Shown: positions 45,272-54,300 of the stretch, piece by piece | How the letters are laid out: each line of letters begins with the position of its first letter | Numbering within the stretch: position 1 is the stretch's first letter | Source of the DNA: Chitinophaga cymbidii | Lineage (GTDB): Bacteria; Bacteroidota; Bacteroidia; Chitinophagales; Chitinophagaceae | Direction of reading: 5' to 3' | Assembly (NCBI RefSeq): GCF_007992715.1 | Contig: NZ_BKAU01000004.1 | Coordinates: 1 to 64,000, forward strand | DNA: 64,000 bases | Notes under the pieces: generated by a model | What the model was told of the DNA's origin: nothing | The model's input: only the letters and a program-made list of their open reading frames with translations | Databases searched by the model: none | Translations under genes and position numbers: made by a program

Positions 45272-45289
45272 GTTATCCTTATAGATAAC
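45272..45289. promoter_or_regulatory. 18-bp dyad between the divergent regulators
   Basis: GTTATC-CTTATA-GATAAC has perfect 6-bp arms with a 6-bp spacer. It lies between the divergent Crp/Fnr and GntR genes, upstream of both promoters, and differs from both other operator types in this area. Confidence 0.4.
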
Positions 45290-45338
45290 TTCTTTTCTTA
45301 TGGGTACGCAGGCATCCAAAAAAAAGAATTAACAGAAA

Positions 45339-45369
45339 TTTGTTTTTCTCCAAAACTTTAGTATGTTTG
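45339..45369 (+). promoter_or_regulatory. Consensus Bacteroidota promoter of the gntR gene
   Basis: TTTG (45339-45342), 19 bp, then TATGTTTG (45362-45369) match the -33/-7 consensus exactly in sequence and spacing. The -7 element lies inside the palindrome at 45362-45375, so a bound repressor would block it directly. Expected transcription start is near 45374-45377. Confidence 0.7.
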
Positions 45370-45375
45370 AACATT
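45362..45375. promoter_or_regulatory. GntR operator 1 (autoregulatory)
   Basis: TATGTT-TG-AACATT is a near-perfect palindrome. Its core ATGTTTGAACAT (45363-45374) is the exact reverse complement of the core of the site at 46177-46188. It overlaps the -7 element of the regulator's own promoter. Confidence 0.65.
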
Positions 45376-45380
45376 CATAC

Positions 45381-46112
45381 ATGAGTTTGAAGATAGACCA
45401 TAAAAGCAAATTACCGCTCCACATACAGGTGGAAGAACTGCTGCGGGACCTGATCAGCCAGCCGGAATATCAGAACGGCTCCTTCCTGCCGAAGGAAGTG
45501 GAGCTGGCCAACCGGCTCGGCGTTTCCAGGAACACCATCAGGCAGGCCACCAACAAGCTGGAATACGAAGGTTTGCTCGCCCGGAAAAAGGGTGTGGGCA
45601 CAAAAGTGGCGCAACGGCAGCTTTCCACCAGCCTGCAGGACTGGCAAAGCTTCACCAAGGAGATGTCCAAACGCGGTATCATCACCTCCAACCTGTTGCT
45701 GACGCTGGAAAAAGTAAAAGCCGATGAAAAGCTCGCCGGCTTTTTCAATATTGCGCTCAACACGCCCGTCTGCAAACTCAGTAAACTCAAAGGCGTAAAC
45801 GGCGAACCGATCGTTTACTTCGAAAGTTACTTCCATCCACGTATCACCCTTACAGCAAATGACGACCTGAACCGGCCGTTGTATCAATTGTTGTCCGAAA
45901 AATTCGATATCGTTGTCGTGCGTTCCAGCGAACATATCAGTGCGCTGATGGCCGGCAATGTGGCTAAAAAGCTGCAGGTAGACCCTAAGTGCCCCGTGCT
46001 CTTCAGGGAACGCTTCGTGTACGATCCGGGCGACAGACCAGTGGAATACAATGTCGGCTTCTACAGGTCCGACAAATTCACTTATTCGATTGAAATCAGA
46101 TCAGAAAGCTGA
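45381..46112 (+). CDS. GntR-family regulator with UTRA ligand domain (mannan locus)
   Basis: 243 residues from the ATG at 45381 (MSLKIDHKSKLPLHIQVEEL). An in-frame ATG at 45363 lies inside the -7/operator and upstream of the likely transcription start, so it was rejected. The winged helix-turn-helix (~8-78) reads 'LPKEVELANRLGVSRNTIRQ' then 'ATNKLEYEGLLARKKGVGT'. The UTRA domain (~95-235) includes 'GEPIVYFESYFHP' and 'PVLFRERFVYDPGDRPVEYN'. HutC/UTRA regulators usually bind a sugar phosphate or pathway intermediate. It opens the mannan locus and probably represses itself and the ROK-led genes through the two TATGTT-N2-AACATA sites. Confidence 0.92.
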   Translation: MSLKIDHKSKLPLHIQVEELLRDLISQPEYQNGSFLPKEVELANRLGVSRNTIRQATNKLEYEGLLARKKGVGTKVAQRQLSTSLQDWQSFTKEMSKRGIITSNLLLTLEKVKADEKLAGFFNIALNTPVCKLSKLKGVNGEPIVYFESYFHPRITLTANDDLNRPLYQLLSEKFDIVVVRSSEHISALMAGNVAKKLQVDPKCPVLFRERFVYDPGDRPVEYNVGFYRSDKFTYSIEIRSES

Positions 46113-46123
46113 TCCGTTATGAC

Positions 46124-46154
46124 CTCCTTTTTTTGCTCCACGCAGGAAAAGGAG
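46124..46154 (+). terminator. Weak terminator-like hairpin after gntR
   Basis: CTCCTTTT (46124-46131) pairs with AAAAGGAG (46147-46154) over 8 bp, and AATTTTTTT follows. The stem is short and AU-rich, so it may be a leaky terminator or chance. Confidence 0.35.
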
Positions 46155-46175
46155 AATTTTTTTCTTCATTCTTAA

Positions 46176-46189
46176 TATGTTCAAACATA
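46176..46189. promoter_or_regulatory. GntR operator 2, at the ROK kinase start
   Basis: TATGTT-CA-AACATA is a perfect palindrome apart from its 2-bp centre. It touches the first base of the ROK start codon at 46189. The match to operator 1 marks the ROK-led genes as regulator targets. A weak promoter could lie at 46132-46162 (TTTG, 19 bp, AATTTTTT). Confidence 0.65.
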
Positions 46190-47109
46190 TGAACAATAAT
46201 TATGTGATCGGTGCGGATATTGGTGGTTCCCACATTACGGCGGCTTTGGTAGATCTTGCCAATGGCGCGGTAGTCGATGAATCCAAGTACAAGGAACCCG
46301 TGAATGCCGGCGCCGGCGCAGAAGATATCCTTTCCCGGTGGACGGCCGCTATCGAGCATGTGCTCTCCGCCGCCAACAAGGAAGTGGCCGCCATCGGCAT
46401 CGCCATGCCGGGGCCTTTCGATTATCCCGGTGGCATATCGCTGATCAAAGGTGTCGCCAAATACGAATCTCTTTATGGGCTTAATATCCGCACGGCACTG
46501 GAAGCGTCCCTGCAGTTTGAGAAAGGCATCTATTTCGAAAACGATGCCTCCTGTTTCGCCCTCGGCGAAGCCTGGGCGGGAGAAGGCGCCGGCTGCAGCC
46601 GGATGGTGGCGGTTACGCTGGGTACCGGTCTTGGCGGAACTTTCCTGCGGGATAACATCATCGTTCACGAAGGAAAAGGCGTGCCGCCGGAAGGATACAT
46701 CTATCATCTGCCTTACCGCTCCGGCATTGCGGAAGATTATATCTCCTCCCGCTGGCTGCTGAACGAATATCAACAGCGCACCGGGCAGCGCCTGAGCGAA
46801 GTGAAAAGCATCGGGGAGCTGGCGGAGAAGGAGGATGCCACGGCATTGGCGCTGTTCACGGAACTGGGCCACGCTTTAGGCGAAGTATTATCTCCCTGGC
46901 TGCGGGATTTTGAAGCGGAGCGGCTGGTGATCGGCGGCAATATCCGCAAGGCACACCCTTACTTCCTGCCCGCACTGCAGGCTAGTCTGCGGAAAAACAG
47001 CATACAGACAAGCGTGCATATTTCCGGCCGCGGTGAAAACTCCGCGCTGTCCGGCGCCGCGTGGTTATGCAAATCCATACTCGGTCACGACAATAACAAT
47101 GCGCGATAG
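46189..47109 (+). CDS. ROK-family sugar kinase (probable mannose/glucose kinase)
   Basis: 306 residues from the ATG at 46189; the ATG at 46177 lies inside the operator. The phosphate-binding start 'YVIGADIGGSHITAALVDL' and 'AIGIAMPGPFDYPGGIS' are ROK hallmarks. The catalytic Asp is in 'FENDASCFALGEAW' (~118), and 'VTLGTGLGGTFL' and 'LVIGGNIRKAHPYFLPAL' follow. The zinc-binding CxCGxxGC motif of classic ROK glucokinases is missing; the region reads 'YIYHLPYRSGIAEDYISSRW'. It lies 3 bp before a mannose-6-phosphate isomerase gene, which suggests it makes mannose 6-phosphate in the cytoplasm. Confidence 0.88.
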   Translation: MNNNYVIGADIGGSHITAALVDLANGAVVDESKYKEPVNAGAGAEDILSRWTAAIEHVLSAANKEVAAIGIAMPGPFDYPGGISLIKGVAKYESLYGLNIRTALEASLQFEKGIYFENDASCFALGEAWAGEGAGCSRMVAVTLGTGLGGTFLRDNIIVHEGKGVPPEGYIYHLPYRSGIAEDYISSRWLLNEYQQRTGQRLSEVKSIGELAEKEDATALALFTELGHALGEVLSPWLRDFEAERLVIGGNIRKAHPYFLPALQASLRKNSIQTSVHISGRGENSALSGAAWLCKSILGHDNNNAR

Positions 47110-47112
47110 AAA

Positions 47113-48891
47113 ATGAACACTATGATGAATTGGAGAAAAACAACCCAACCCCTGCTGCCGGCTACAACGGCAGAAAAACAGCTTCCCCCGGCGGGTACGT
47201 ACGACATGTACCCTTTCGCCCGGCTGGAAGCAGGCAGGATCCGGAGCGGATATGCCAGCCTTGCTGACTGGATGACCGGCCGTAATGTTATTTTGATTGA
47301 CGGATATATCGGTAACGACTGGGAGTATATGGGCAGCTCCCTCGAGCGGGAGCTGACGGCTGCCGGCGTAGCCGTGAACCTCGTATACACCTCCACACTC
47401 ATGAAATCTTCCGGTGAAATAGAAACGCTGGTAGCGCCTTTCCTCGGGGAGAAAGGAACGGTATGGGGGAGAAGGGCTTCCATTACTTTAAAAGACTTTT
47501 TCGATAACGAAAAATTACAAAATATACAGCCCGCCGCTGAAGGCATCACCCTTGTTATTGGCGTGGGCGCGGCACTCGCGGCGCTGCAGGCGCCGGTGGT
47601 GTATGTGGATCTTCCCAAGAACGAATTGCAATACCGCATGCGCGCCCGTACGGCCAACAACCTCGGCAAGCAGCATTGGGACGATAACCAGGAAACCTAC
47701 AAGCGTTTCTACTTCGTTGACTGGGTGCTGCTCAATGCGCACAAGCAGCAGATACTGTCCCGCATCGAAGTGATCGCGGACGGTCAGTGGAAAGAAAAGA
47801 TCAGCTGGGCCAGTCACGCCCACATCAGCGAAGGGCTGCAATACCTCTCCCGCAACGCTTTCCGCGTACGACCCTGGTTCGAGGCCGGCGCATGGGGCGG
47901 TGACTGGATGAAGGAAAAAATTCCCGGCCTCAACAAGGAAGAAGTGAACTATGCCTGGTCTTTTGAAATGATCGTTCCGGAAAACGGGCTGGTGTTTGAA
48001 AGCGATGGCAACCTGCTCGAAATAGCTTTCGACTGGCTGATGATGGAGCATTCAAAGGAAGTGCTCGGACAGGATCAGCAACGCTTCGGCATTGATTTTC
48101 CCATCCGCTTCGATTTCCTGGACACCTTCGATGGCGGTAACCTCTCCATCCAGTGCCACCCCCGTGTGCAGTACATACAGGAGCAGTTCGGTGAAACCAT
48201 CACGCAGGACGAAACCTATTACATGCTGGATTGCAAAAAGGGCGCAAAGGTATACCTGGGCTTCCAGGACGATATCGATCCCGCCGCTTTCCGCCAGGCG
48301 CTGGAAGAAAGCGTAGCCGCTAACCAGGCGATCGACATTGAAAAGTATGTGCAGGTGCATGAGGCGAACAAACACGACTTTTTCCTGATCCCCAACGGCA
48401 CGGTGCACAGCTCCGGGAAAGACAACCTGGTGCTGGAAGTCAGCGCCACGCCCTACATCTTCACCTTTAAAATGTACGACTGGGTGCGGCTGGACCTCAA
48501 CGGCAAGCCAAGGCCCATCAACATCGATCACGCTTTCAAAAACCTCGACTTCAGCCGCAAAGGCGCGAAGGTAAAGGAAGAGCTGATCTCGAAACAGCAG
48601 GTGATAGATAAGGGAGCAGACTGGCAACTGGTGCACGCACCTACCCACGCGGAACATTTTTATGATCTGCACCGGATAGAATTTGCCAGCAGCGTTAAGG
48701 TGGAAACCGGCAACAAATGCCATGTGCTGATGCTGGTGGAAGGCCAATCCATACTCGTAGAAACCGCCAATGGATTCCGGCAGCGGTACAGCTACGCGGA
48801 AACATTTGCGATACCTGCCGCGGCAGGGTCTTACAGGATCATCAACGAAGGCGATGCTACCGCGAAGGTGGTAAAGGCTTTTGTAAAATAA
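47113..48891 (+). CDS. Class I mannose-6-phosphate isomerase with N-terminal kinase-like domain
   Basis: 592 residues, about twice a bare ManA core. The C-terminal ~340 residues are a class I phosphomannose isomerase. Metal ligands are in 'LSIQCHP' (Gln ~347, His ~349), 'DETYYMLDC' (Glu ~367) and 'LIPNGTVHSSG' (His ~431). The N-terminal ~55-235 has a nucleotide-kinase-like order ('NVILIDGYIGNDWEYMGSSL', 'APVVYVDLPKNELQYRMRAR', 'FYFVDWVLLNAHKQQI'), but the P-loop GxxxxGK[ST] is not present, so this part is probably non-catalytic or a regulatory relative. It interconverts mannose 6-phosphate and fructose 6-phosphate in the cytoplasm. It begins 3 bp after the ROK kinase. Confidence 0.85.
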   Translation: MNTMMNWRKTTQPLLPATTAEKQLPPAGTYDMYPFARLEAGRIRSGYASLADWMTGRNVILIDGYIGNDWEYMGSSLERELTAAGVAVNLVYTSTLMKSSGEIETLVAPFLGEKGTVWGRRASITLKDFFDNEKLQNIQPAAEGITLVIGVGAALAALQAPVVYVDLPKNELQYRMRARTANNLGKQHWDDNQETYKRFYFVDWVLLNAHKQQILSRIEVIADGQWKEKISWASHAHISEGLQYLSRNAFRVRPWFEAGAWGGDWMKEKIPGLNKEEVNYAWSFEMIVPENGLVFESDGNLLEIAFDWLMMEHSKEVLGQDQQRFGIDFPIRFDFLDTFDGGNLSIQCHPRVQYIQEQFGETITQDETYYMLDCKKGAKVYLGFQDDIDPAAFRQALEESVAANQAIDIEKYVQVHEANKHDFFLIPNGTVHSSGKDNLVLEVSATPYIFTFKMYDWVRLDLNGKPRPINIDHAFKNLDFSRKGAKVKEELISKQQVIDKGADWQLVHAPTHAEHFYDLHRIEFASSVKVETGNKCHVLMLVEGQSILVETANGFRQRYSYAETFAIPAAAGSYRIINEGDATAKVVKAFVK

Positions 48892-48899
48892 AACGGAAC

Positions 48900-48927
48900 A
48901 GTCCGGGGTATATATATACTCCGGACT
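48900..48927 (+). terminator. Strong intra-locus hairpin between isomerase and GH92 genes
   Basis: AGTCCGGGGTATA (48900-48912) and its complement up to 48927 pair nearly end to end, with one G-T pair, and the centre is TATATA. It is followed by TTTC rather than a long T-run. It could be a partial terminator or an mRNA-processing/stability element separating cytosolic from envelope genes. Confidence 0.5.
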
Positions 48928-48952
48928 TTCATCATCACAAAACAATTAAGGT

Positions 48953-51280
48953 ATGAGAAAGGTAAATTGGATGCTCTGGTTGTTGCTGCTGGTTACAGTA
49001 TCTCATCTCAGTGCGCAGGAAAGGAAAGATCTCGTCAGTTATGTAGATCCGCTGATCGGTACGGCGCATTGCCGCTGGTTCCATTTTGCGCCCGGCGCAT
49101 CGCCATTCGGTATGGCAAAGCCGGGCCCGTCCACCAACGGGCATTATGGAAACCCCAACGGCTGGGAAGCCGTGGGATACGACTACAGGCACACCTCCAT
49201 TGAAGGGTTCCCCAATTTCCACGAGTTCCAGGTAGGCGGCGTTTCACTGATGCCCACGAAAGGACAGCTCATTACCATCCCCGGCAAGCTGGAAGACTCT
49301 TTATCCGGCTACCGCTCCGCTTTTGACCGCGCGGACGAACATGCCACCGCGGGCTATTATTCCGTATTACTCAAACGTTACGGCATCAAGGCGGAAGTAA
49401 CCTCCACCGAGCGCGTGGCCTTTCAACGCTTTACCTTTCCCGCCGGCGAAGATGCCCATATCCTTTTCGATATCGGCAACAAGCAGGGCGAAAGCGGCGA
49501 AGTGAAAGATGCGCGCGTTTACCTCACGCCCGACGGCCGCATTGAAGGCTACGTGATCACCCTGCCCGAGTACGTGCAGAAGTATCAGCGCGGCGCAGAG
49601 GTAGCCATGTACTTTTCCGCGGAGGTAGACAAAAAGCCCGCCTCCTTCGGTACGTTCTGCGGTGAAACGCAGAACGCCGGGGAAACAGCGATCAGCGGAA
49701 AAGGAGCGGGGCTGTACCTGACCTTTGCCACCAAAGACCGGGAAGCCGTTACCGTGCGCCTCGGCCTTTCCTATACCTCCATCAAAAATGCCCGCCTCAA
49801 CCTGCAGGCAGAAGCCATTTCCCTGAACTTTGATCAGGCGCAGCAGCAGGCCCGCAAAAAATGGAACGACTACCTCGGCCGCATCACCGTAACCGGTGGC
49901 GCGGAAGCTGACCATGTGAAATTCTACACCGGCCTGTATCACGCGGTGCTGGGCCGCGGCCTCGCCAGCGATGTGAACGGCGCTTATCCGAAAAACACCG
50001 GCGGCGTGGGGCAGATCCCCCTGAACGCACAAGGTGTTCCCTTACATAACCATTACAACACAGACGCCGTATGGGGCGCTTTCTGGAACCTGACGCCCCT
50101 CTGGGCGCTGGCCTATCCCGAATATTATTCCGACTTCGTCAGCAGCCAGCTGCTGGTATACAACGACGCCGGCTGGCTGGGTGATGGCATTGCCTCCAGC
50201 AAATATGTGTCCGGCGTAGGCACCAACTTCGTGAGCCTCGTGATGGCGGGCGCGTATAACTACGGCATCCGTGATTTTGACGTGGCCAAAGCGTACGCCG
50301 CATCGCTGAAGAACGAGATCGGTTATGAAAACCGGCCGGAAGGTGCGGGTAAAGACGATGTGGAGCGCTTCCGGAAATACGGCTATGTGGACCATATCGA
50401 TCCGGCTCCCGGCCAGTGGTGCTTCTCCGGCTCGCACACGCTGGAATATTCCTTCAGCGCTTTTGCCGTGGCCCAATGGGCAAAGAAGCTCGGGAAGAAA
50501 AGCGATTACGCCACTTTGCTGAAGCTCTCGAAAAGCTGGGAAAATATCTTTGACCCGTCAACAAAATATATGCGTCCCCGTTACGCCGACGGCCGCTTCG
50601 CAGACAATTTCAAACCCACCGAGCCCTGGCGCGGCTTCCAGGAAGGGAATGCGGGGCAGTACTCTTTTTACGTACCGCACGACCCGCAGGGCCTGATCAA
50701 AAAAATGGGCAAGGCGGAATTCAACAAGCGGCTGGACAGCATCTTCACCGCGGCGCAAAAAACAACTTTCGGCGGCGGTACTACCATCGATGCTTTCTCC
50801 GGCCTCAGCGCTCCTTACAACCACGGCAACCAGCCCTGCCTGCAGATGTCCTGGATGTTCAACTACTCCGGCAAACCGCATCTTACCCAGAAGTGGGTGA
50901 GGGCCATCTGCAACGAGTTCTACGGCACCGAGGGCATTCATGGGTACGGTTACGGGCAGGATGAAGACCAGGGTCAGCTGGGCGCATGGTACGTGCTGAG
51001 CGCCATCGGCCTCTTCGATGTACAGGGCGGCGCGGCAGCCAAACCGGAAATGCAGATCGGCTCCTCCCTGTTCAACAAGGTGGAGATCAAACTGAATAAA
51101 AAATATTACAAGGGCGACAAGATAGCGATCGTAACGCGCAATAACGGCGCGGAGAATATCTATCTGCACCGGCCCACATTCAACGGTAAAAAACTGCGGC
51201 GCAACGCCATTCCCTTCGAACTGCTGACGCAGGGAGGAACGCTGGAGTATGAACTGTCAGACAAACCCGCTGCGTTTTAA
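48953..51280 (+). CDS. GH92 exo-alpha-mannosidase
   Basis: 775 residues with a signal peptide ending SHLSAQ. The opening 'DLVSYVDPLIGTAHCRWFHF', 'APGASPFGMAKPGP' and 'EGFPNFHEFQVGGVSLMP' is the GH92 N-terminal signature. The catalytic acid is expected in 'FQEGNAGQYSFYVPHD' (Glu ~564), and the calcium/base Asp pair in 'GYGQDEDQGQLGAWYVLSAI' (~670, 672). The usual 'HGNEP' substrate motif reads 'HGNQP' here (His ~624, Gln ~627), so the fine specificity (alpha-1,2, -1,3 or another linkage) may differ from the best-studied alpha-1,2 enzymes. No lipobox, so it is probably periplasmic. It trims mannose from mannan side chains in a locus with two GH76 enzymes. Confidence 0.92.
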   Translation: MRKVNWMLWLLLLVTVSHLSAQERKDLVSYVDPLIGTAHCRWFHFAPGASPFGMAKPGPSTNGHYGNPNGWEAVGYDYRHTSIEGFPNFHEFQVGGVSLMPTKGQLITIPGKLEDSLSGYRSAFDRADEHATAGYYSVLLKRYGIKAEVTSTERVAFQRFTFPAGEDAHILFDIGNKQGESGEVKDARVYLTPDGRIEGYVITLPEYVQKYQRGAEVAMYFSAEVDKKPASFGTFCGETQNAGETAISGKGAGLYLTFATKDREAVTVRLGLSYTSIKNARLNLQAEAISLNFDQAQQQARKKWNDYLGRITVTGGAEADHVKFYTGLYHAVLGRGLASDVNGAYPKNTGGVGQIPLNAQGVPLHNHYNTDAVWGAFWNLTPLWALAYPEYYSDFVSSQLLVYNDAGWLGDGIASSKYVSGVGTNFVSLVMAGAYNYGIRDFDVAKAYAASLKNEIGYENRPEGAGKDDVERFRKYGYVDHIDPAPGQWCFSGSHTLEYSFSAFAVAQWAKKLGKKSDYATLLKLSKSWENIFDPSTKYMRPRYADGRFADNFKPTEPWRGFQEGNAGQYSFYVPHDPQGLIKKMGKAEFNKRLDSIFTAAQKTTFGGGTTIDAFSGLSAPYNHGNQPCLQMSWMFNYSGKPHLTQKWVRAICNEFYGTEGIHGYGYGQDEDQGQLGAWYVLSAIGLFDVQGGAAAKPEMQIGSSLFNKVEIKLNKKYYKGDKIAIVTRNNGAENIYLHRPTFNGKKLRRNAIPFELLTQGGTLEYELSDKPAAF

Positions 51281-51334
51281 TGCTGTGGGCTTTATATAAA
51301 AATCATTCCACTCTGATCAAAAAAATTATAGCCT

Positions 51335-54300
51335 ATGCTATCACACAAAATCAAGCGCCCGCTTATGGTGCTGCTGCTGTTACTGGCAATAGTCAACAGC
51401 GCTTATTCGCAGGAATCTCGTACGATTACCGGCCGCGTTACCGATGAACAAACGAAGCAGCCGATACCCGGCGTATCCATTTCGCTCAAAGGCAGCGGTA
51501 TTGGTACCGCCACAACTGCCGAAGGTAACTTCTCATTAAAGATCCCGGCGGGGAGCAACCAGTTGCTGGTATTCTCTTCCATCGGTTATGCCAGCCGGGA
51601 AGTAGCCGTTACCGATGCCGCCCAGCTGAACATATCGCTGAAACAATCCAGCAGCGTTTTGTCGGATGTGGTAGTGGTAGGCTATGGCACGCAAAAACGC
51701 ACGAGCCTCACCGGCGCCGTGAGCGTGGTAACGGCAAAAGACCTGGAAGGGAAGCCTGTTACCAATGCCGTACAGGCGCTGCAGGGCGCCGCGCCTAACC
51801 TGATCATCCAGCAGAACGCCACGGAACCGGGCGCCGCCATGAACATCAACGTGCGCGGTGTAAGTACCGTCAACAATTCCAGCCCCCTGGTGCTGGTAGA
51901 CGGTGTGCCGGGCTCGCTGGAACTGATCAATCCCAACGACATTGAAAGCGTCAGCGTACTGAAAGATGCGGCTTCTTCCGCGATCTACGGCTCCCGCGCC
52001 GCGAACGGCGTGATCCTCGTCACCACCAAAAAAGGAAAGCTCAACAAAGTGCCCCGCATTACCTACAACGGTTTCGCCGGTGCGCAGCAGCCTACCTTCC
52101 TCATCAAACCGGTAAGCGGCGTGGAATATATGCAGCTCAAAAATGAAGCGCTGATCAATTCCGGTCAGTCCGCGCAGTTCTCTCCCGCGCAGATCCGCGA
52201 GCAGGGTGAAAAAGGTACGGAGAAATGGTGGATGGACGAAGTGATGCGCCCCGCCGCGCTTCAGCATAATCATAACCTGGGCGTAACTGGCGCCGTTGGT
52301 AAGGTATCCTACCTTGTTTCCGGCGGGTACCTCGACCAGAACAGCCTTTACCGCGGGCCGGATTACGGCTATCAGCGCTATAACGGCCGCGCCAACCTTA
52401 GCACCCAACTGGGCAAATTGAAGCTGGGCGGTAACTTTGCTTATGCGAAGCAAAAGATCTGGGAGCATGCCTATTATTCCGACTGGCTGATCTCCACCGC
52501 CATCCGCATCCCCACCATCTATCCCATTAAGGATGCGGACGGCCATTACTTCCTCGCGCCCACCGCTTCCAACAACCCGCTCGCGCAACTGGAACAGGGC
52601 GGACGCCGGTTGTACAACAACGATAGCTACAACTATATGGCTAACGCGGAATACGCGCTTACCAGCCATTTGTCCGCCAAAGTGGTGTATGGTGCGGACA
52701 TCCGCGTGAATAACATGGATGAGTTCCGCAAGTCCATCGACTACACGCCTTACTCCGGTTCAGACAACCAGAGCGCCAGAACGGTCAACCATGCCAGAAG
52801 CATACAGGACAACTTCCAGGCGCTCCTGAACTACGACCGCACTTTCAACAAAGTGCACGAAGTAAAAGGTTTGCTGGGGTATGCGACGGAAGGATGGAAG
52901 AACGAGTACAGCCAGACGCGCCGGCTCAACGTGGATAACGTAACAGGTGATTCCACCGCCGGCACCGAAACACTCACCGGCTTCAACGATACTTACGGTA
53001 CCCGCGTGGACCGCTGGGCGCTCAACTCCGCATTCGGCCGGTTCAACTACGCCTACGACAACAAATATTATTTCGAGTTCAATTTCCGTTACGATGCTTC
53101 CAGCCGCTTTGCCAAAGGGCACCGCGGCGCTTTCTTCCCGTCGTTCTCCGCCGCATGGCGCATCACGGACGAGCCTTTCATGGAAACAGTGAAGCAGAAG
53201 GTCGGCGATCTGAAGCTGCGCGGTTCATGGGGACAGCTGGGTAACCAGCAGATCATTTCCAACTATGGCTACCTGAACGTATACACGACGGTGAGCAATA
53301 TGTACGGCTTCAACAACCTGCCGCAATCAGGCTCTTCCTTTGCGGTAGGCAACCCGGTGATCACCTGGGAGTCCGCCAACTCCGCCAACATCGGTTTCGA
53401 CCTCTCCATGCTGGACAACCGGCTGACCATCAGCTACGATTACTTCCATAAAATAACAGACAACATCCTGCTGCAACTGCCCGCCCCCGGCCTGTACGGC
53501 GCTACGCCGGCATTCCAGAACGCGGGCAAGGTGAAGAACCAGGGCTTTGAGCTGGCCGTGAACTACCGTGCAAAGACCGGGGAGTTCAACCATACCATCG
53601 GCGCCAGTCTTGCCGATAACCTCAACGAGATCGTAGACTTCAAGGGAAGGACCTTTATACAGGAAGGCGATGTGACCTATATCAACCGCGAAGGATTCCC
53701 GATCAGTTCTTACTACGGGTACCAGGCAGACGGCTTTTACCAGAGCCTTGAAGATATCAAGAACAGTCCCAAGCCTACTTTCGTGAACCAGGTAAAACCC
53801 GGTGACATCAAATATGTAGACCGCAATGGTGATGGCAAGATCGACAACAACGACCGTTTCGTGATGGGCAATCCATTCCCGCGCTACACCTTCGGGCTGA
53901 ACTACAGCGTGACCTGGAAAGGTTTTGACGCCAGCATTTTCATACAGGGCGTTGGTAAAAGGAATGTATACCTGCGTGGTGAAGGCGTGGAAGCTTTCCA
54001 CAACAACTGGGATAACGTATACTCACAGCACATCGACCGGTGGACGCCGAACAATCCGCATGCATCCTATCCGCGCCTGACCATCGGCACGGAATCCGTT
54101 AACAATGCGGCCAACTCTACCTTCTGGCTCACCAATGCTTCTTATGCGAGGCTGAAGAACGCGCAGCTCGGTTATACGCTGCCCGCCAGCCTCACCAACA
54201 GGGCGAAGATCCAGAAAGTGAGAGTATACCTCACCGGGCAGAACCTGATCACGCTTACAGGCATGAAGAACGGCATGGACCCGGAGCTGACGGAGTTTAA

